Below, in pieces: positions 10,329-22,017 of a DNA stretch of 64,000 bases (its first letter is position 1; every line of letters starts with the position of its first letter). The notes under the pieces were generated by a model that searched no databases, was not told the origin of the DNA, and saw nothing but the letters and a program-made list of their open reading frames with translations. Origin of the DNA: Siphonodentalium dalli (taxonomy: Eukaryota; Mollusca; Scaphopoda; Gadilida; Siphonodentaliidae); NCBI GenBank assembly GCA_032622095.1, contig CP136061.1:85658324-85722323 (forward strand), given 5' to 3'. The translations under genes were made by a program, and so were the position numbers.

Positions 10329-10740
10329 ATGGCTTACTTAACCCAGCCACCTCCATGCTCTACCACACCCACACCATCCCAAAGTCGCCAATGTACATAG
10401 GTCCAGAGTCTTCACTCCCCCCAGGGAGAGCTAACCACGAGATATCGACCAGCTGATTCAAGACCTCAAAGACCGGATCTGCGATGCTAACAAACAAGGC
10501 AGAGAATACCAATTCACCAAGGCAGAGAAACAGCTGATCTACAACAGAATCATCTATACTGCAGATGACGCCTTGGATCCAGCCACAGTTGTGTACAGGC
10601 TCCATCACGATACCAGCATATCTCCCTCGGATGCCTCTTCGTCTGCACCACCACCGGCGAAGAGGCACAAGAAGAAAAAAGAAACGTCAACAAATTGCTT
10701 ATTCTTTTCTTTTTCTTTTTCTATGTTTTTAAAATAAAGG
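10329..10740 (+). pseudogene. Decayed coding fragment with lysine-rich C terminus
   Basis: Three successive frames read like one protein broken by frameshifts. They begin MAYLTQPPPCSTTPTPSQSR (from 10329), pass a short middle piece (from 10391), then continue in a third frame from about 10438 with DIDQLIQDLKDRICDANKQG. A basic tail PAKRHKKKK ends it near 10680. An AATAAA signal follows at 10733. The family is not recognised. A fragment of similar composition and tail occurs at 20175-20435. The coding impression is from composition only. Confidence 0.4.
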
Positions 10741-11336
10741 CAAAAAAGGAGGGGTTATGGGGAATTAAGGACCCCCACCCCCCCCCCCCCCCCCAAAAAT
10801 TACAATGAATTATGAGTGACACTGGCAGGGCCAGTGAATAATATAAACCCTGTGCAAATCATCATCTCACATTAACGTCTGACCAATTTTAACCACATAT
10901 ACACATCTAAATAACAAAAAGATGTTTGTCTAAATTTACTATGAGTTGAGTTAGATAAGTTAGAAGTTACAATACATGTACAAAAAAAACAAAACGCCCT
11001 CCCGCCGCATTCTCAGAAAAAAAGTCTGATGAGAAACAAGGAAACTCTGTCAGCTGTCTGTTGAATGAATGGCCTAATTAGGAGGTCTAAATTTTACAAC
11101 GAGTAACGAACTTGGCTGGAATACTTTAAATCTTCTTACGTGGGTATTATGAGCTGGCTCAAACCTATGTCAAATGCCCGAGCTGTTGAAATTGGCTCAA
11201 GACTGTCAAAATTGAAAAAAATTCCTACCTATTAACGATAACTCTTTTATTTATTTCCACACAGGAACGATAACTCTAAAAAATAATGAGTCAGTCACAT
11301 CGTAGTTCAAGTCATTTGCTGCAAGCACTGTCTGGA
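10741..11336. other. No gene recognised; poly-C tract
   Basis: A C-rich run lies at about 10775-10795. The rest is AT-rich with no repeat ends or coding exons that I can support. An open frame from 11286 enters the TIR of the next element and has no recognisable content. Confidence 0.4.
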
Positions 11337-13737
11337 ATCAGTACGGCTGACTCATGTTTAGACGTTTCCGGTTTCGTCGGATCTCGAATTTTTGCTGTCG
11401 TTGTAGGCACACTTTTTTGCTTAATAAATACATTATGCGCGGATTTTTGGATTGACAATGTAGTCAGTTGTTGTTTCTGTATTATTTTGTTTCTATGTAC
11501 ACTGAAAGTCGCTCGCAAAATGATTTCATACGGCGATACGATCGTGGTTTATGCCAAGTAAAAAGTGAAAAAAAGGAAAAATCGAGAAAAATAAATCATC
11601 TAGGATTGTATTCACAATGTTTCAGCAAAGCAATTCACCAAATAAAACATCCATCGCGAACTAGGAACCTTCTCTGACACATACGAAGTTTCACTTGTCT
11701 TTAATATACATTTTTCGTGATATAGTGCCTGTTTTTCAACAGGTGGTGTTGTTAAAAAGTGTACGGTTTAGATGTCAAAGATTGTGATTGTGTGTACGGT
11801 TTATCTCAAAATCGTGTGGATAAATACTAACCCAATTTTCTTTTAAAATCGTTCTCTGGCAGATATGTACCACGTGATGTTGGATATATAATAAATGTGA
11901 CAAATCTAAATTTGATTGTTTTGTTCGTGATTTGGAGTCCGGCAACAATAAAATTGCTTATCTACTACATAATTATATATGTATAAGTATGTAGGCCTAT
12001 CTCAAGGCTCGTCCACAAACCTGCGTAAAGCGTGCGTGCGTAAGTGTGCGTATGGTTGATGGGTCTATACGCATTACGCACGGCGTCAAGACCGTTCACA
12101 GACATGAGTTAACTATCCGCTTGACTATTTATATAACATCTTCCTTATTTGTGCAATTTGTTTAATGGGTGAAAGAATAAAGTATTTGATTGTTTGACAA
12201 AATCATGACGCACTTGACGGACATCGTCTGTAGTTTAAACATATTGTATTTGCTCCAAATAGTACATTTATATAAAATACATGTAATACATATATAGGCT
12301 ATTTTAAAGGGACCGGAGGACAAGTGCTAACCACTTAGATGATCCCTCCGTATATAGACCCATCGATCAGCCATTATATATGCACCCTTACGTGTACACG
12401 CATGCATGCATTACGCAGGTCTGTGGACGAGCCTTTACTGGGCGACCAATAGTTGATTATTATGATTTTTATCTTCGGTTTGTTTACGAGTATAGTGTTC
12501 TCTCCATCCTTACGGTCGTATCTGACCACTATATGGGTCCAATACAAAGCCGAACATGCTGCATGTTTAAATTTACTATACACGTTTAAAAATATCTTGA
12601 ACACTAAAACTATATATCTGACCATGCCAGCTGACCATGCAATTGTTTTCAAATATGAATTGAACTCATTATTTAATTGTCTACATTTTGTATTCTACTA
12701 GAAAAAATAGCCTATTGTATCGTCCTGTCGTGGCTTTGCGGATTAAGAGAACACTATATCGTGCAGTTTATGTTTTATCTTTTTACAGTTTTGTTTCATG
12801 TTTTCGGATTTTTGGTCCACGCATGTTCTGTTTGTTTTCGTTTTGTTCACAGGTAAGAAAAATCTATGATTTATTATTTCTGGTTGCCACAAACGCGCAC
12901 ACAGAATAAATAAATACATAAATAGATAAGACTCTGACTATATAAATAGCGCATGTGTGCTAAAATATAGTGAACGTGAACAGTTGAGTTTTTACAGACT
13001 GTAAATACTTGCACAATTTGGCAATGAATCTTACTATACCTGAACATGATACTTAATCTATATATATGTAGTTCAATTGTGAGCATGTTAACATTTGGAA
13101 TACACAACTCCTCCGTGGAACAGTTTCTGAAAGTCTGCCAGTGGTAATCATGCCACTTACACCCAAACGCAAAACAATATTGACGAAAGATTGGAATTGT
13201 CTACCTGATTTCACAAGATTTATTCTATCGGGCCCTTAATCGTGCGGAATAGCCCATTGAGATTGCAATAGATGAGAATGTTCAAAAATTCTGATCAACA
13301 TAGCTGCATTCTAAACCGTACACAAAAATTCGTCGATGACCATCCAAAATATACTTTTTTCTACTATACAACACACCCGAATGAACAAATGGTTACGGAT
13401 TATTGTTTGATAAACATTACGAATTATATATGACCTGCAAGATTATAATTTCAAAAGGATAAAACACTTGTAAAACGGATTTGAAAGCGAATTTTTGCAC
13501 AAAAATATGCAAAATTCTCTATTCAATTGTGCTATAATCTAACAAAGTATGACATTATATAACTCTGGTTAGTTTCCTGTGCACTGTTAACATATCCTGA
13601 ACATATCCGACCAAGATTTCATTATGGTACGACAGTCTGAACATCTAAAATCAAGCATTTTAGTCGGTTGTATACTGTCGAGTTTCTGTCTTTGCGACGA
13701 AACCGGAAACGTCTAAACATGAGTCAGCCGTACTGAT
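11337..13737. mobile_element. 2.4-kb element with identical 43-bp TIRs
   Basis: The 43 nt at 11337-11379 (starting ATCAGTACGGCTGACTCATG) are repeated with no mismatch, in inverse, at 13695-13737. No clear TSD is present. The phrase GCACTGTCTGGAATCAGTA that spans the left boundary recurs (one mismatch) at about 18634-18654, so the TIR may be longer or chimeric. No transposase is recognisable and a second MITE is nested at 12004-12435. Confidence 0.6.
12004..12435. mobile_element. 432-bp MITE with GGCTCGTCCACA ends
   Basis: The left end AAGGCTCGTCCACAAACC and the right end GGTCTGTGGACGAGCCTT are inverted. Both are followed by GCGTGCGTG-type repeats and GATGGGTCTATA. The target duplication is not resolved. 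Confidence 0.7.
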
Positions 13738-15038
13738 ACTAGTCTTGATTGACAGCCGTCTTGTTCCAATAGACGTCTGATAACAGCTGCGGCCATCTTA
13801 ATTTAAGATTAAGCTCCGCCCCTCGACATCTACCGGCGCTTTGTTGGGATGACATTAACTAACACGAACACTGACTTCCGGGTTGATAACACGTTTTTCG
13901 AAAACAATGGATCTAAATTAAAAATCAAGATTAAATCTACTTGAAAACGAAATGACACAAGACTAAATCATAAAATTTAACATCATTGACTGATTGAGTA
14001 AAAGCACAAGAAAAGAGAGTGCGCGCTCCGCATATCGAGATAAATCGATCGAATTGATGGATGCACGATATTGGGCAATAAATTATAAACTGAGTTACTG
14101 AATTCACTAACTAACGGATCACAAAATCTATTTGTTATTGTAGGGCCATTAATGCCCTATTCTATATCTGATGACTGTTGGACATGAAGACTAGGCAAGT
14201 TTTTATCACTTTATTTCACCAATCAACTTTCAATCAATACTTTCTCATATGTCCTGTCCATCTATTTGTTTACTTGTTTGTCTGTTTTATCTAAATTACT
14301 CTACCTGTGAAGGTGACTTGATTGTCAATAAACTTATCTTTACATATATGATAGGCCAATAGATATATATCTGTGTTGATTCGTTACGGTATTTAACGTA
14401 CAAGTCATATTTATAGCTCTATTAGTTGGGTTGTACATATATGCTAAATATGTTGATGTTCTTTGTTGGTTCTTTCGGTTGATGTTATTTCACGGTGTCT
14501 GTATCGTCCAGATGATCAATTTCATTATTGTCAACTCAGTCTTGAAAAAATGCATATTTCTATTGAGACTTATTTGCTATTATTGCACAAATTATTAAAT
14601 ATTGAAAACAAATATACATTTGGTCAAAATTAATTATGAGCATTGAGCAGATCTAAGCCTGGTTGAAATGCTACGGTGTGGCGAATCATACTCGTCTGCG
14701 AGCGACGGTCAGAACTGATGCTATATATGCATGGTTCTATTAATGGTTTGTATTTTGATGAGGTAAACTGCTCGTAACCTCCATTGTAGACAATTTCACA
14801 CCAGGTTCTATTCATAAACAAATTAGAAATTTGGCATAAGGAACTGTAGTAAACAAATGTCTGTCCAAATGACTAGATCATTGAGACTCGGGCAGACATA
14901 TACAGGTAATCCAATGTTAATAATGTAATGAGGCAGCATGTTTAACACAACCTTTATTATTAAACATTATAAAGTTAATATATTAAAGACATATTATGGA
15001 CTTGTTCGGGCACGTGAAACTGATAAGTTAGTATTCAG
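13738..15038. other. Unassigned; one CpG-richer promoter-like patch
   Basis: Near 13786-13870 are GCGGCCATCTT (a YY1-type core), GCTCCGCCCC (a GC box) and CTTCCGG (an ETS core), an unusual cluster for this AT-rich window. It could be a promoter, but no following exon is clear. The rest is AT-rich with no recognised content. Confidence 0.3.
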
Positions 15039-15171
15039 GCACCATGCCAACTGGGAGAATGTAGCATTCTACTATCAGAGGCTCAGAGCCAAAAATCTGA
15101 AACAAATCGACCGTACCACTCCATTGAAAACATCGCCTGAACTACACTCAAATGTAAATATTTATGACTAG
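15039..15171 (+). CDS. Candidate terminal coding exon, unknown gene
   Basis: After a possible acceptor (GTATTCAG, to 15038) a phase-2 frame reads HHANWENVAFYYQRLRAKNL and continues to a stop TAG at 15169-15171. Its composition is protein-like and unlike the flanking DNA. An AATAAA lies at about 15430 and could end a 3' UTR of about 260 nt. I do not recognise the family and no upstream exon was identified, so this remains a guess. Confidence 0.3.
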
Positions 15172-15817
15172 ATTCGGGATGCAACTATCAACGATAAATT
15201 TACAAAAATGATTCCGCCAACGAAAGTCACTGCATTTCAATAATATATAAGAATGACGGTGTGTGTTGTGAATTTGGAAATAATATTTGTAAAATGTAAC
15301 TAAGTACTTTGAGGAAGATTATTCACCATTTCTATTTGGTCACCCTACTGGAGTGTTTCACATCACTTTAAAATTTAAAGAAATATGGTCGAAATCCAAA
15401 TGAAAGAAATAATGTTGAATGAGGCCAGAAAATAAAGATGCTTTGTTTCCGTGCATCGACCGACCCTAAAAAATAACCCGCCGACCCTAAAGTGTTTATT
15501 GATATTTGGAGAAAAAGTTTTCTAAATTTTTTATTTCTGTTTTTACGACTAATGCTCATAAATATTGATGATTATTAGTGTACAAAACACATGGCTTCTA
15601 ATAACATATCCCTGTGAAAAGTGACGTGAAGTGTGTGATGGGTTGTGGATTGATGGGCATGAATTTTGCAATTTTAATTTTATGAGAGTGGATCCCATGC
15701 CTGGCTGCTTTACCTGTATGCCTTGTTTCGGACTTATGGAACATACTCTTGGGTTCCAAATAAACATGCATGCATATTTGTTATTTTATTTGGAAATCTG
15801 CCCCTGCATAGTGGTTA
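15172..15817. other. Possible 3' UTR, then unassigned sequence
   Basis: It holds AATAAA signals at about 15430 and 15760 and short open frames without recognisable content. The last 60 bp are the left flank of the MITE at 15824 and resemble 16555-16595. Confidence 0.35.
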
Positions 15818-15823
15818 TTTGGG

Positions 15824-16308
15824 CAGCCCTGGGAATTAAGGAAAATTTGCCTAGGCAATATTTTTGCCTAGGTAGGCAATATTTCTGCCTAGGTGAAAGA
15901 AATCAGCCTAGGCAAAAACAGATTTTACCTAGGCAATTTTGCAACAATATTGCCATCTCAAATCAATATGATTCAATAATAACCTGAAATGCTTAGTTAT
16001 TTTGGAGAAAATTTCCAGGCCACTACTCGTCATATATATACATTCCACAAAGCATCTCCAAAACTAGTGCCCTTATGGGTAGCTAGTTAATGGCCCAGTA
16101 CCATGGAATCAATTTTAGGACAATATATGTAAATAGTGATTTAAGGAAGTCATTTTGGCTAAAGAGGTTCTATTTCTGATAGACACAAATCAATTTTAGT
16201 AACCCAATGAACTTGTTTTACCTAGGCAATATAATTTCCTAGGCAAACTTATTTTGCCTCTGCTTTTACCTAGGCATTGCCTATTGCCTAGGTCAATTCC
16301 CAGGGCTG
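15824..16308. mobile_element. 485-bp MITE with CAGCCCTGGGAATT ends and TTGCCTAGGCAA arrays
   Basis: The ends CAGCCCTGGGAATT and AATTCCCAGGGCTG are flanked by a perfect 6-bp duplication TTTGGG (15818-15823, 16309-16314). Next to each end the palindrome TTGCCTAGGCAA or its halves recur about five times. A tandem paralogue of the unfilled site is at about 16575-16615. The ends resemble hAT termini, but a 6-bp TSD is shorter than the usual hAT 8 bp. Confidence 0.85.
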
Positions 16309-16314
16309 TTTGGG

Positions 16315-16709
16315 TCTGCAAGTTTATTAATTTTGAGGCTATGCAAATTTAAAACAGCACAAACTCAAGATTTGTATATGATTCTGATACCAAATTGATG
16401 AGCTTATAACTTTATGCATGTACAAGTTCAAGTATATTGCATACATGTGAACATTTAAATATTGAATAAACACCACATGACACATATTTTGTTGATTACC
16501 ATGTGTGATTGCTTGGCCTATATTGCATGTACTATACAAATAATTGTTTATTAATAGTTGATGTTTTGCTCAGTTTCCCCTGTGGTATTTTTTGGGTCTG
16601 CACTGTTATTAACTTGCAATGGAATCCCCCCCCCCCCCCTGCACTTTTATTTGGAGCCCGAGAGTACAGATAGGAACACTATCAACAATCATGGTGGTGT
16701 GTATCTGTA
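16315..16709. other. Unassigned; poly-C tract
   Basis: The right flank of the MITE continues here. From about 16575 the sequence repeats the MITE's target region without the insertion. A C run is at about 16628-16640. No gene was seen. Confidence 0.4.
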
Positions 16710-16792
16710 CAGTAATGCCATAAGTAATTGACTCTCTATCTACAGCAGAGTTATGGGTAACTTTTCAGGATTTAGTACTTAGGGCATTACTG
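16710..16792. mobile_element. CAGTAATG MITE, shortest copy
   Basis: TIRs CAGTAATGCCATAAGTAATT and GTACTTAGGGCATTACTG are flanked by TA (16708-16709, 16793-16794). At 83 bp it is an internally deleted derivative of the 130-170 bp copies. Confidence 0.85.
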
Positions 16793-16794
16793 TA

Positions 16795-17235
16795 AGTATA
16801 TATATACATGTATAGAGGTTATCACCACATATGGTAGGGGTACAGCTACTGTTTCGAAAAACCAGGCATGCTAGGTTGGGTGTACTGGCTACCTCCAGAC
16901 AATGGGATGTAGTCGTCACAATACAAGTACAGTATTATAGTCGTGTCAAGGGTAAAATTATAAAAAAGTTAGTGACATCAATTTCGTACCAAGTTGATAG
17001 CCAACTTTAGGAAAATGTGGTATGTGAATATTAAATAAAAAACATACTTAAGCATGAAGTACCGGTAAGTTTGATCTTTTATCAATCATAATGTATATTT
17101 CCACTGTGTTTATAATCAAGCAATACTTTTCCCACAACACAAGTTGGCATTTTATGTCTCTTCAGTCGAGGTGATTCAATATTTCTGCAGCTGGATAAAA
17201 AATATCAAAATAAAATAGAAAAAAAAATCCCTACC
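16795..17235. other. No gene recognised
   Basis: AT-rich sequence without repeat ends or coding exons that I can support. Confidence 0.4.
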
Positions 17236-17241
17236 TACCTA

Positions 17242-17368
17242 CAGCCCTCTTTATTCAGATTGTTTGGCTTCGGCAATACACTACGGCAACAGTATGCAGT
17301 GGCCTAGTTTGCTTCAGCAAATTGCTTCGGCATTGAATGCTGATTGCCGTAGGCAATTATGAAGGCTG
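17242..17368. mobile_element. 127-bp MITE related to the CAGCCCT family
   Basis: It starts CAGCCCTCTTTATTC and ends GAATTATGAAGGCTG-like (AATTATGAAGGCTG). A perfect 6-bp duplication TACCTA flanks it (17236-17241, 17369-17374). Like the 15824 element it carries motifs of the form TTGCCGTAGGCAA and CTTCGGCAA near both ends. Confidence 0.8.
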
Positions 17369-17374
17369 TACCTA

Positions 17375-17933
17375 CCCTAATTTTTTCGCTCCATTATCGG
17401 AAACATACTCTTTTTTTTTGCCTGACAAATATATTTGTGTTTAAAGAATACAAAAAATGTCAATATAATTTAATATATAGATAATTAAATAAAATAATAT
17501 ATATTGAATTAATTAAAAATAAATTAACAATTTAACATGCTGTTTCATTATTTAGGATCCATTGAATGAGACTGGACTTTTCTTCAGTTGTTCAGTGATC
17601 ATCAATCAGCAGAAAAATTTAATCTTTAAAAAATAAGTTAAAATAGTAATTTTGGGTTCTTAAATACGTTCCACATACCGCAGAAAAGAGATTTTTTTCA
17701 CCTACATGGTGTTACTAAAATAATCTTTAGGAACTCCATATTAAGGTTGATTTAATGAACTTTATGAAGCTATGGGGGGGGGGGGGGTAAAATAATATAA
17801 ATTGCAACAAAAATGGTAAATAAAATAAATTTCATATGATTTGAGTGAATAGCATATACCACTCACACACTGACTCAAGTAACCAAACATTCGTCACAAT
17901 CAGAGATGGCATGTATGTCCTTTTGGGCGACGT
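17375..17933. other. No gene recognised; poly-G tract
   Basis: AT-rich, with a run of about 14 G near 17773-17787. No feature beyond this can be supported. Confidence 0.4.
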
Positions 17934-18251
17934 CTCTATACGGACCCTCACACCGGATATAGTAATTCGTGACGTCATATTGACAGTTCGCCGATTCGTA
18001 ACATTTAGCTGACATGAATGATTAAAAGGTTACTAAAATGCGTGCATTTGTAAGCAATAGAGTTATTCACCCTGAACTTCTGTCAATAGACGCCATCTAG
18101 ACAGTCTAGAATGCTAAAATTCAAATCCCAAAGTCGCCGCAAAGGTCAAGGTCAAGTTGGCGGACGATTCATTCAATATCCAACTTTCTGCATTTTGCGT
18201 AGCCTGTTGATTCACGATTCATCCACTTCCGGTTGGAGGGTCCGTATAGAG
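17934..18251. mobile_element. 318-bp MITE with CTCTATACGGACCCTC ends
   Basis: The left end (17934-17949) and the right end (18236-18251) are exact inverted copies, and the pairing extends through the ACCGG motifs. Inside are two AGGTCA half-sites in direct repeat (18143-18155). No TSD was resolved. Confidence 0.7.
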
Positions 18252-18714
18252 CTGATCCGGTCCTTTTGTAGCCATAAACACATTTTCAACCGTTGAACTT
18301 GACCACCGGGGTTGCTGGGTGCACGGAAATCTTCCGAAATTGGTTGGCCCATAATGTTTTATAAGTGCAATCTAAGTCGTTCTAGCTGAAAATGTGTTTT
18401 AACATTTGTAAGTCATATCCATATATAATTGAGCGTCTTACTGTATAGTATTATTCAATAAATTTGACAGTTTGTGCTATAATTCGTTAACAATTGCAAC
18501 AACTTGCTCGTAAAAATTTAAAATGGTGAAGTTTGTTTACCACGTTGGATAGGTCAAGGGTCATTGGCGAAAGGTCGAGGTCACTAGCTGTTCCCTGACG
18601 CCTAAAGTGTATGCTTGGCGTCAGGTAAGCCCTGGTTATACTGATACCAGACAGTGCTGCAAGCTCCATGCATATTTCAATCCCCTACGCACGTACGGGG
18701 GAATCGATCGAATG
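18252..18714. other. Unassigned; small GACGCC hairpin
   Basis: CCTGACGCC and GGCGTCAGG pair at about 18594-18625. AGGTCA-type half-sites occur at 18553-18590. No coding exon is supported. Confidence 0.35.
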
Positions 18715-18818
18715 CCGCTCCGAGCAGCCAACGAGGCACTCCGAGTTTTTGAGTCATTTTTGGAGACAGGAATGTAGAACTCCGCACTGAACCAAAGATT
18801 CCGGACAAATGGAGAGGT
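18715..18818 (+). other. Possible first exon with strong splice donor
   Basis: A short open frame from ATGCCGCTCCGAGCAGCC is followed, in another frame, by sequence that ends at GAGAG|GTATGT (donor after about 18818). The G+C content is higher than nearby. It could be a 5' exon, but frame continuity fails within it and no partner exon was found. Confidence 0.2.
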
Positions 18819-19027
18819 ATGTATTAACTGTTTTAGGTTTGCCCAGTAATATGGTTATTGTCCAGTACGCAGTACGTGGTGGAACGACGGAGAAAACGAT
18901 ATATAATGATGTAGGTGTGTCAGAAAATTGTCACCCATGAGAAATATCGGCACTGTTGACAAAAAATCCATTATTTTGCACGGAAAAATACAGTAGGCCT
19001 TCTCACTATTTCCCGGTTCTACTATAC

Positions 19028-19100
19028 GCAGCAAGTCTCTGGATATGCAGCAAGTCCCTGGTAAACGCAGCAAGTCCCTGGTATATGCAGCAAGTCCCTT
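19028..19100 (+). repeat. Short tandem array, 20-bp unit, four copies
   Basis: Four direct copies of GCAGCAAGTCCCTGGTAWAY lie end to end, the last one diverging after AGTCCC. Just to the right, AAAGGGCTTTAATCAAAGGGC shows a second small duplication (19178-19205). Confidence 0.8.
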
Positions 19101-19457
19101 TCGCCGAGGGTGGTTTACGGCGGATTAGCCATGCGTGTTTACACAACGATATGTTTAATCAATGGAGGCGCTGATTACAAAGGGCTTTAATCAAAGGGCT
19201 TTAATTTGATCGTAATACTGATAGATTATTGAAGGGAATTGGACTGAATTGTGGGACTGAATCATTGAATGATAAAATTAACAGTTGGATTTTGTTTAGA
19301 TGTTTTTATTGGTAAATGCAAACAAGTAACATGAGAATAGTAGAATTGTATATATATGCGGCCAGTAAGGGAGGGGGAAAAACAAGGTACCATCCTCTGG
19401 CCGTCTGTTGTTCTCAGCAACTTTTCGTGGACTGGCTTTATTTCTCTTAAAAATCTG
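19101..19457. other. No gene recognised
   Basis: No repeat ends or coding sequence can be supported apart from the small duplication at 19178-19205. Confidence 0.4.
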
Positions 19458-19934
19458 TTAAAGGTACTCAACCCGTAAAGAGGGTCCCCATCTCAACAGA
19501 TTCCAACAACAACAATCCGATCAGAGGGTCCTATATTACTATTTCTTTGGCTTTGGGGGTAAAAAATATTTGATTCGAGTCGAGGAACCCATCAAACAAA
19601 GCTCAGAGTTATTAGATATTGATTTTTCAAATTTGTTATGTTCTCGAGATGAGTACCAATAACTGCCGTAATCTGCTCTGGATGTGTACCTCAAATCTAT
19701 TCAAACAGACAAGGATGAATAACTCTAAAATCAAGTGGTAATTTTAACGCAATTTTCAATGAGTTCTGGGCCAGATAGTATTCCCGATAATGAAAAATAA
19801 TAGATTTATAAAATCGATATCTAACAAATCTGAGCTTTGATGGGTGACTTCCTCGACTCGAATCAAATATGTTTGACCCCCGAAGCCATTGAAATAGTAA
19901 TTGAGAGGAGTTTTATCGGGTTGAGTACCTTTAA
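19458..19934 (-). mobile_element. 477-bp TTAA MITE (family B), copy 1
   Basis: It is bounded by TTAA on both sides (19458-19461, 19931-19934), with inverted ends AAGGTACTCAACCCG. The second copy at 36240-36716 has exactly the same length in the opposite orientation. TTAA targets are typical of the piggyBac and Kolobok superfamilies; no transposase is present here. Confidence 0.9.
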
Positions 19935-20174
19935 AATGCTTGTCTCTTACTTCTGATGATTTGTATTCCAAATTTCCGGGCGAACATAGAATTTTGCGAA
20001 CTCCTTGCAGGGGCGGATTTAGCCCAACACCACCAGCAGGGACACCGACGCTCCTCCGGATGTCTCGGTTGTAGTCGAGGACAGCGGAAATGGGGACACC
20101 GAGTCACCCCGGACGTCCCCGCCGCTGTCTTCGTTGTGGAGATGGCAACACCACCTGACCAGTCTTCACCGTGA

Positions 20175-20435
20175 CCAGGGGCGGAATCAACATTCACCGT
20201 CCCTCCGACGCCGAGATACCTGGAGAGGCCGGCGTCGCCTTCTGAGCATGAGAAAGCAAAACAGAGAGCCATTCAAGATATGAAAGAACTTCGAGATCGA
20301 GTAAACAAGGCAAAAGAAGAGAACGACAGATTGCTTCGGAAGTCTGACAACAACAAAGACCAACAGAAGGACAAACTTACATCTCCTACATCCTCGGAAA
20401 AGTCACCAAAGAAAAAGAAGCACAAAAAGAAATGA
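20175..20435 (+). pseudogene. Unrecognised lysine-rich C-terminal coding fragment
   Basis: An open frame without its own start runs to a TGA at 20433-20435. It reads through PSEHEKAKQRAIQDMKELRD, a heptad-like charged helix, and ends SPKKKKHKKK, like a nuclear localisation signal. A weak poly(A) signal (ATTAAA) follows about 45 nt later. It lies inside the hAT element, on the same strand as the transposase remnant, and resembles in style the fragment at 10438-10680. It may be part of an element-encoded protein or a captured exon. No family is recognised. Confidence 0.35.
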
Positions 20436-21169
20436 TTTTTGATTGAAAAAAAATGCTATTTTTTGTGATTATACAATTAAAGCTACAAAAAATGAGGGGT
20501 GAAGAAATAGATCTCTCGGTCTATTCGACCATCCCGGGGTTAGCCCCCCAAACTACCAACCCTGCTGTGGCTCTTTGTGTTCGATTTCATTGAGTGTGAT
20601 AACCATATCATTGGGTGTCAACCCTTGATGAATGATGTATCTACAAACATTGCTGTAATTGACACCAATCTGCTTTTATGCATGGTTAACACAGGCAGTT
20701 CCCTCAATTCCCCTGTACTGGTATCTATAGCAGCAATAAGCACGTTTCCCTGGGGCATATATACACACCTGGACACATTTATTACTTCTTACCATATGGC
20801 AGGTGTCCATTTGTGGTTTTCTATCTCTGTGGAATGAGAATCCCGGGAGGTTTTATATGACAGGTGCCTGTCAGCAGCGAGCTTTCACCCTTGTACATTG
20901 TATATATGTGTCATTTTGATAAACATGGCAATACCATTTTGTGATCAATTCTCAAATGCATTGAAATCGAGGTTTAGCCAGGAGGCGAATAACTCGCTAA
21001 AAGCATTTTGTATTGTTCCATCTCTTCTGGGTAGTGTTCCAAAGTCGTCCTTCGTGAAAGATGTCACCAATTTCGCAGAACGATATGCCCTGTACATGCC
21101 ATCTATACAAACGCTCAACTCAGACTTGGCTATGTAGCACATGCTTTGGTCATCTAAAGACACGGTTAA

Positions 21170-21459
21170 AAATACCAGGATGTTGGAGAATATGGACGAA
21201 CAGTTATTTCCAAATGTCGCGCGTGTGTTGCGCATTTTGGTTACAATGCTCATCACATCCTGTGAATGTACATGAGAGATCTGTATCCACTTTAAGGCGC
21301 CTGGAGTTGTATATGAGAGCAACTATATATGGGAGAGGAACGGCTGAATGGTCTTGCTCTTATGCACACGTACCCCATATGGACATATCTTATCCGGACA
21401 TAATTGACGATTTCGCAGAGACATCCTCGTCATATGTTATTAAAGGACATTGTGCTTGA
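21170..21459 (+). pseudogene. hAT transposase, C-terminal dimerisation region, frameshifted
   Basis: Three reading frames together give the hAT C-terminal signature. A helix ending in LFPNVARVLRILVTMLITS leads into a cysteine region (from 21187). Then ERSVSTLRRLELYMRAT appears in a second frame (from about 21273), EERLNGLALMHTY in a third, and MDISYPDIIDDFAE back in the second. The S-T-L-R-R-L-x-x-Y-M-R-x-T block is the hallmark of the dimerisation domain. At least three indels disrupt it, so no active enzyme can be made. Upstream catalytic blocks were not recognised. Confidence 0.75.
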
Positions 21460-22017
21460 TTAAATATAATACAGGTATTTTTAATTTATATTACATGACA
21501 ACTGAGTCCAACTCAGATTGATGATAATATTAGTGTCATTTTATTACTTTCTGTTAAATTCAAGCATGCCATTCCAGAATTCCAGATAACAAAATGAGAA
21601 AATTTTATATATTATTATTATCTGAAATTGCCGTTGGAAATGCCTGAAATACCTGAGTGGCCATAGGTTTATGTCCAAAATGAATTTCTTTCCGGGAGAG
21701 CATAATTGTAATCATTGAACTCATTTTAGTTGTTACTGATCCAAATGGTATATTAGCTATTTCGTTACCGAAAAAATAAGGAAACTGTTCTAAACTGAGT
21801 TATAAATACAACGACAATAGGCCCAGAATTCGATTTCAGTGCATCATATTTCTAAACAATTTCTAAAATTTTCCCGGGGGAGTTCCCCCCGACCCCCCCC
21901 CCCAACAAGAGGGGGACACCCCCTCTCGTGCCCTCCCCCACTTGGCCTGCGGCCAAGGCTTGGCATTCGGTGAAGATAGTCAGCAGCACCCAGTTACACC
22001 TTCTAGATCCGCCCCTG

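Larger units (their letters stand above)
20008..22017 (+). mobile_element. hAT-type DNA transposon, 2.0 kb, inactivated
   Basis: The left end CAGGGGCGGATTTAG and the right end CTAGATCCGCCCCTG are inverted. A broken hAT transposase C terminus lies at 21170-21459. Near the right end is a G/C-rich hairpin (TTTTCCCGGGGGAGTTCC, then CCCCCTCTCGTGC), which is also present near the right end of the 53266-57535 element. Flanks CCTTG and CCATG match in four of five positions, a possible 5-bp TSD. Confidence 0.75.

Noticed and set aside
20945..21322. 125-codon minus-strand frame in the hAT element
   Set aside because: The plus strand carries the recognisable hAT dimerisation blocks over the same interval, so the minus frame is a shadow.
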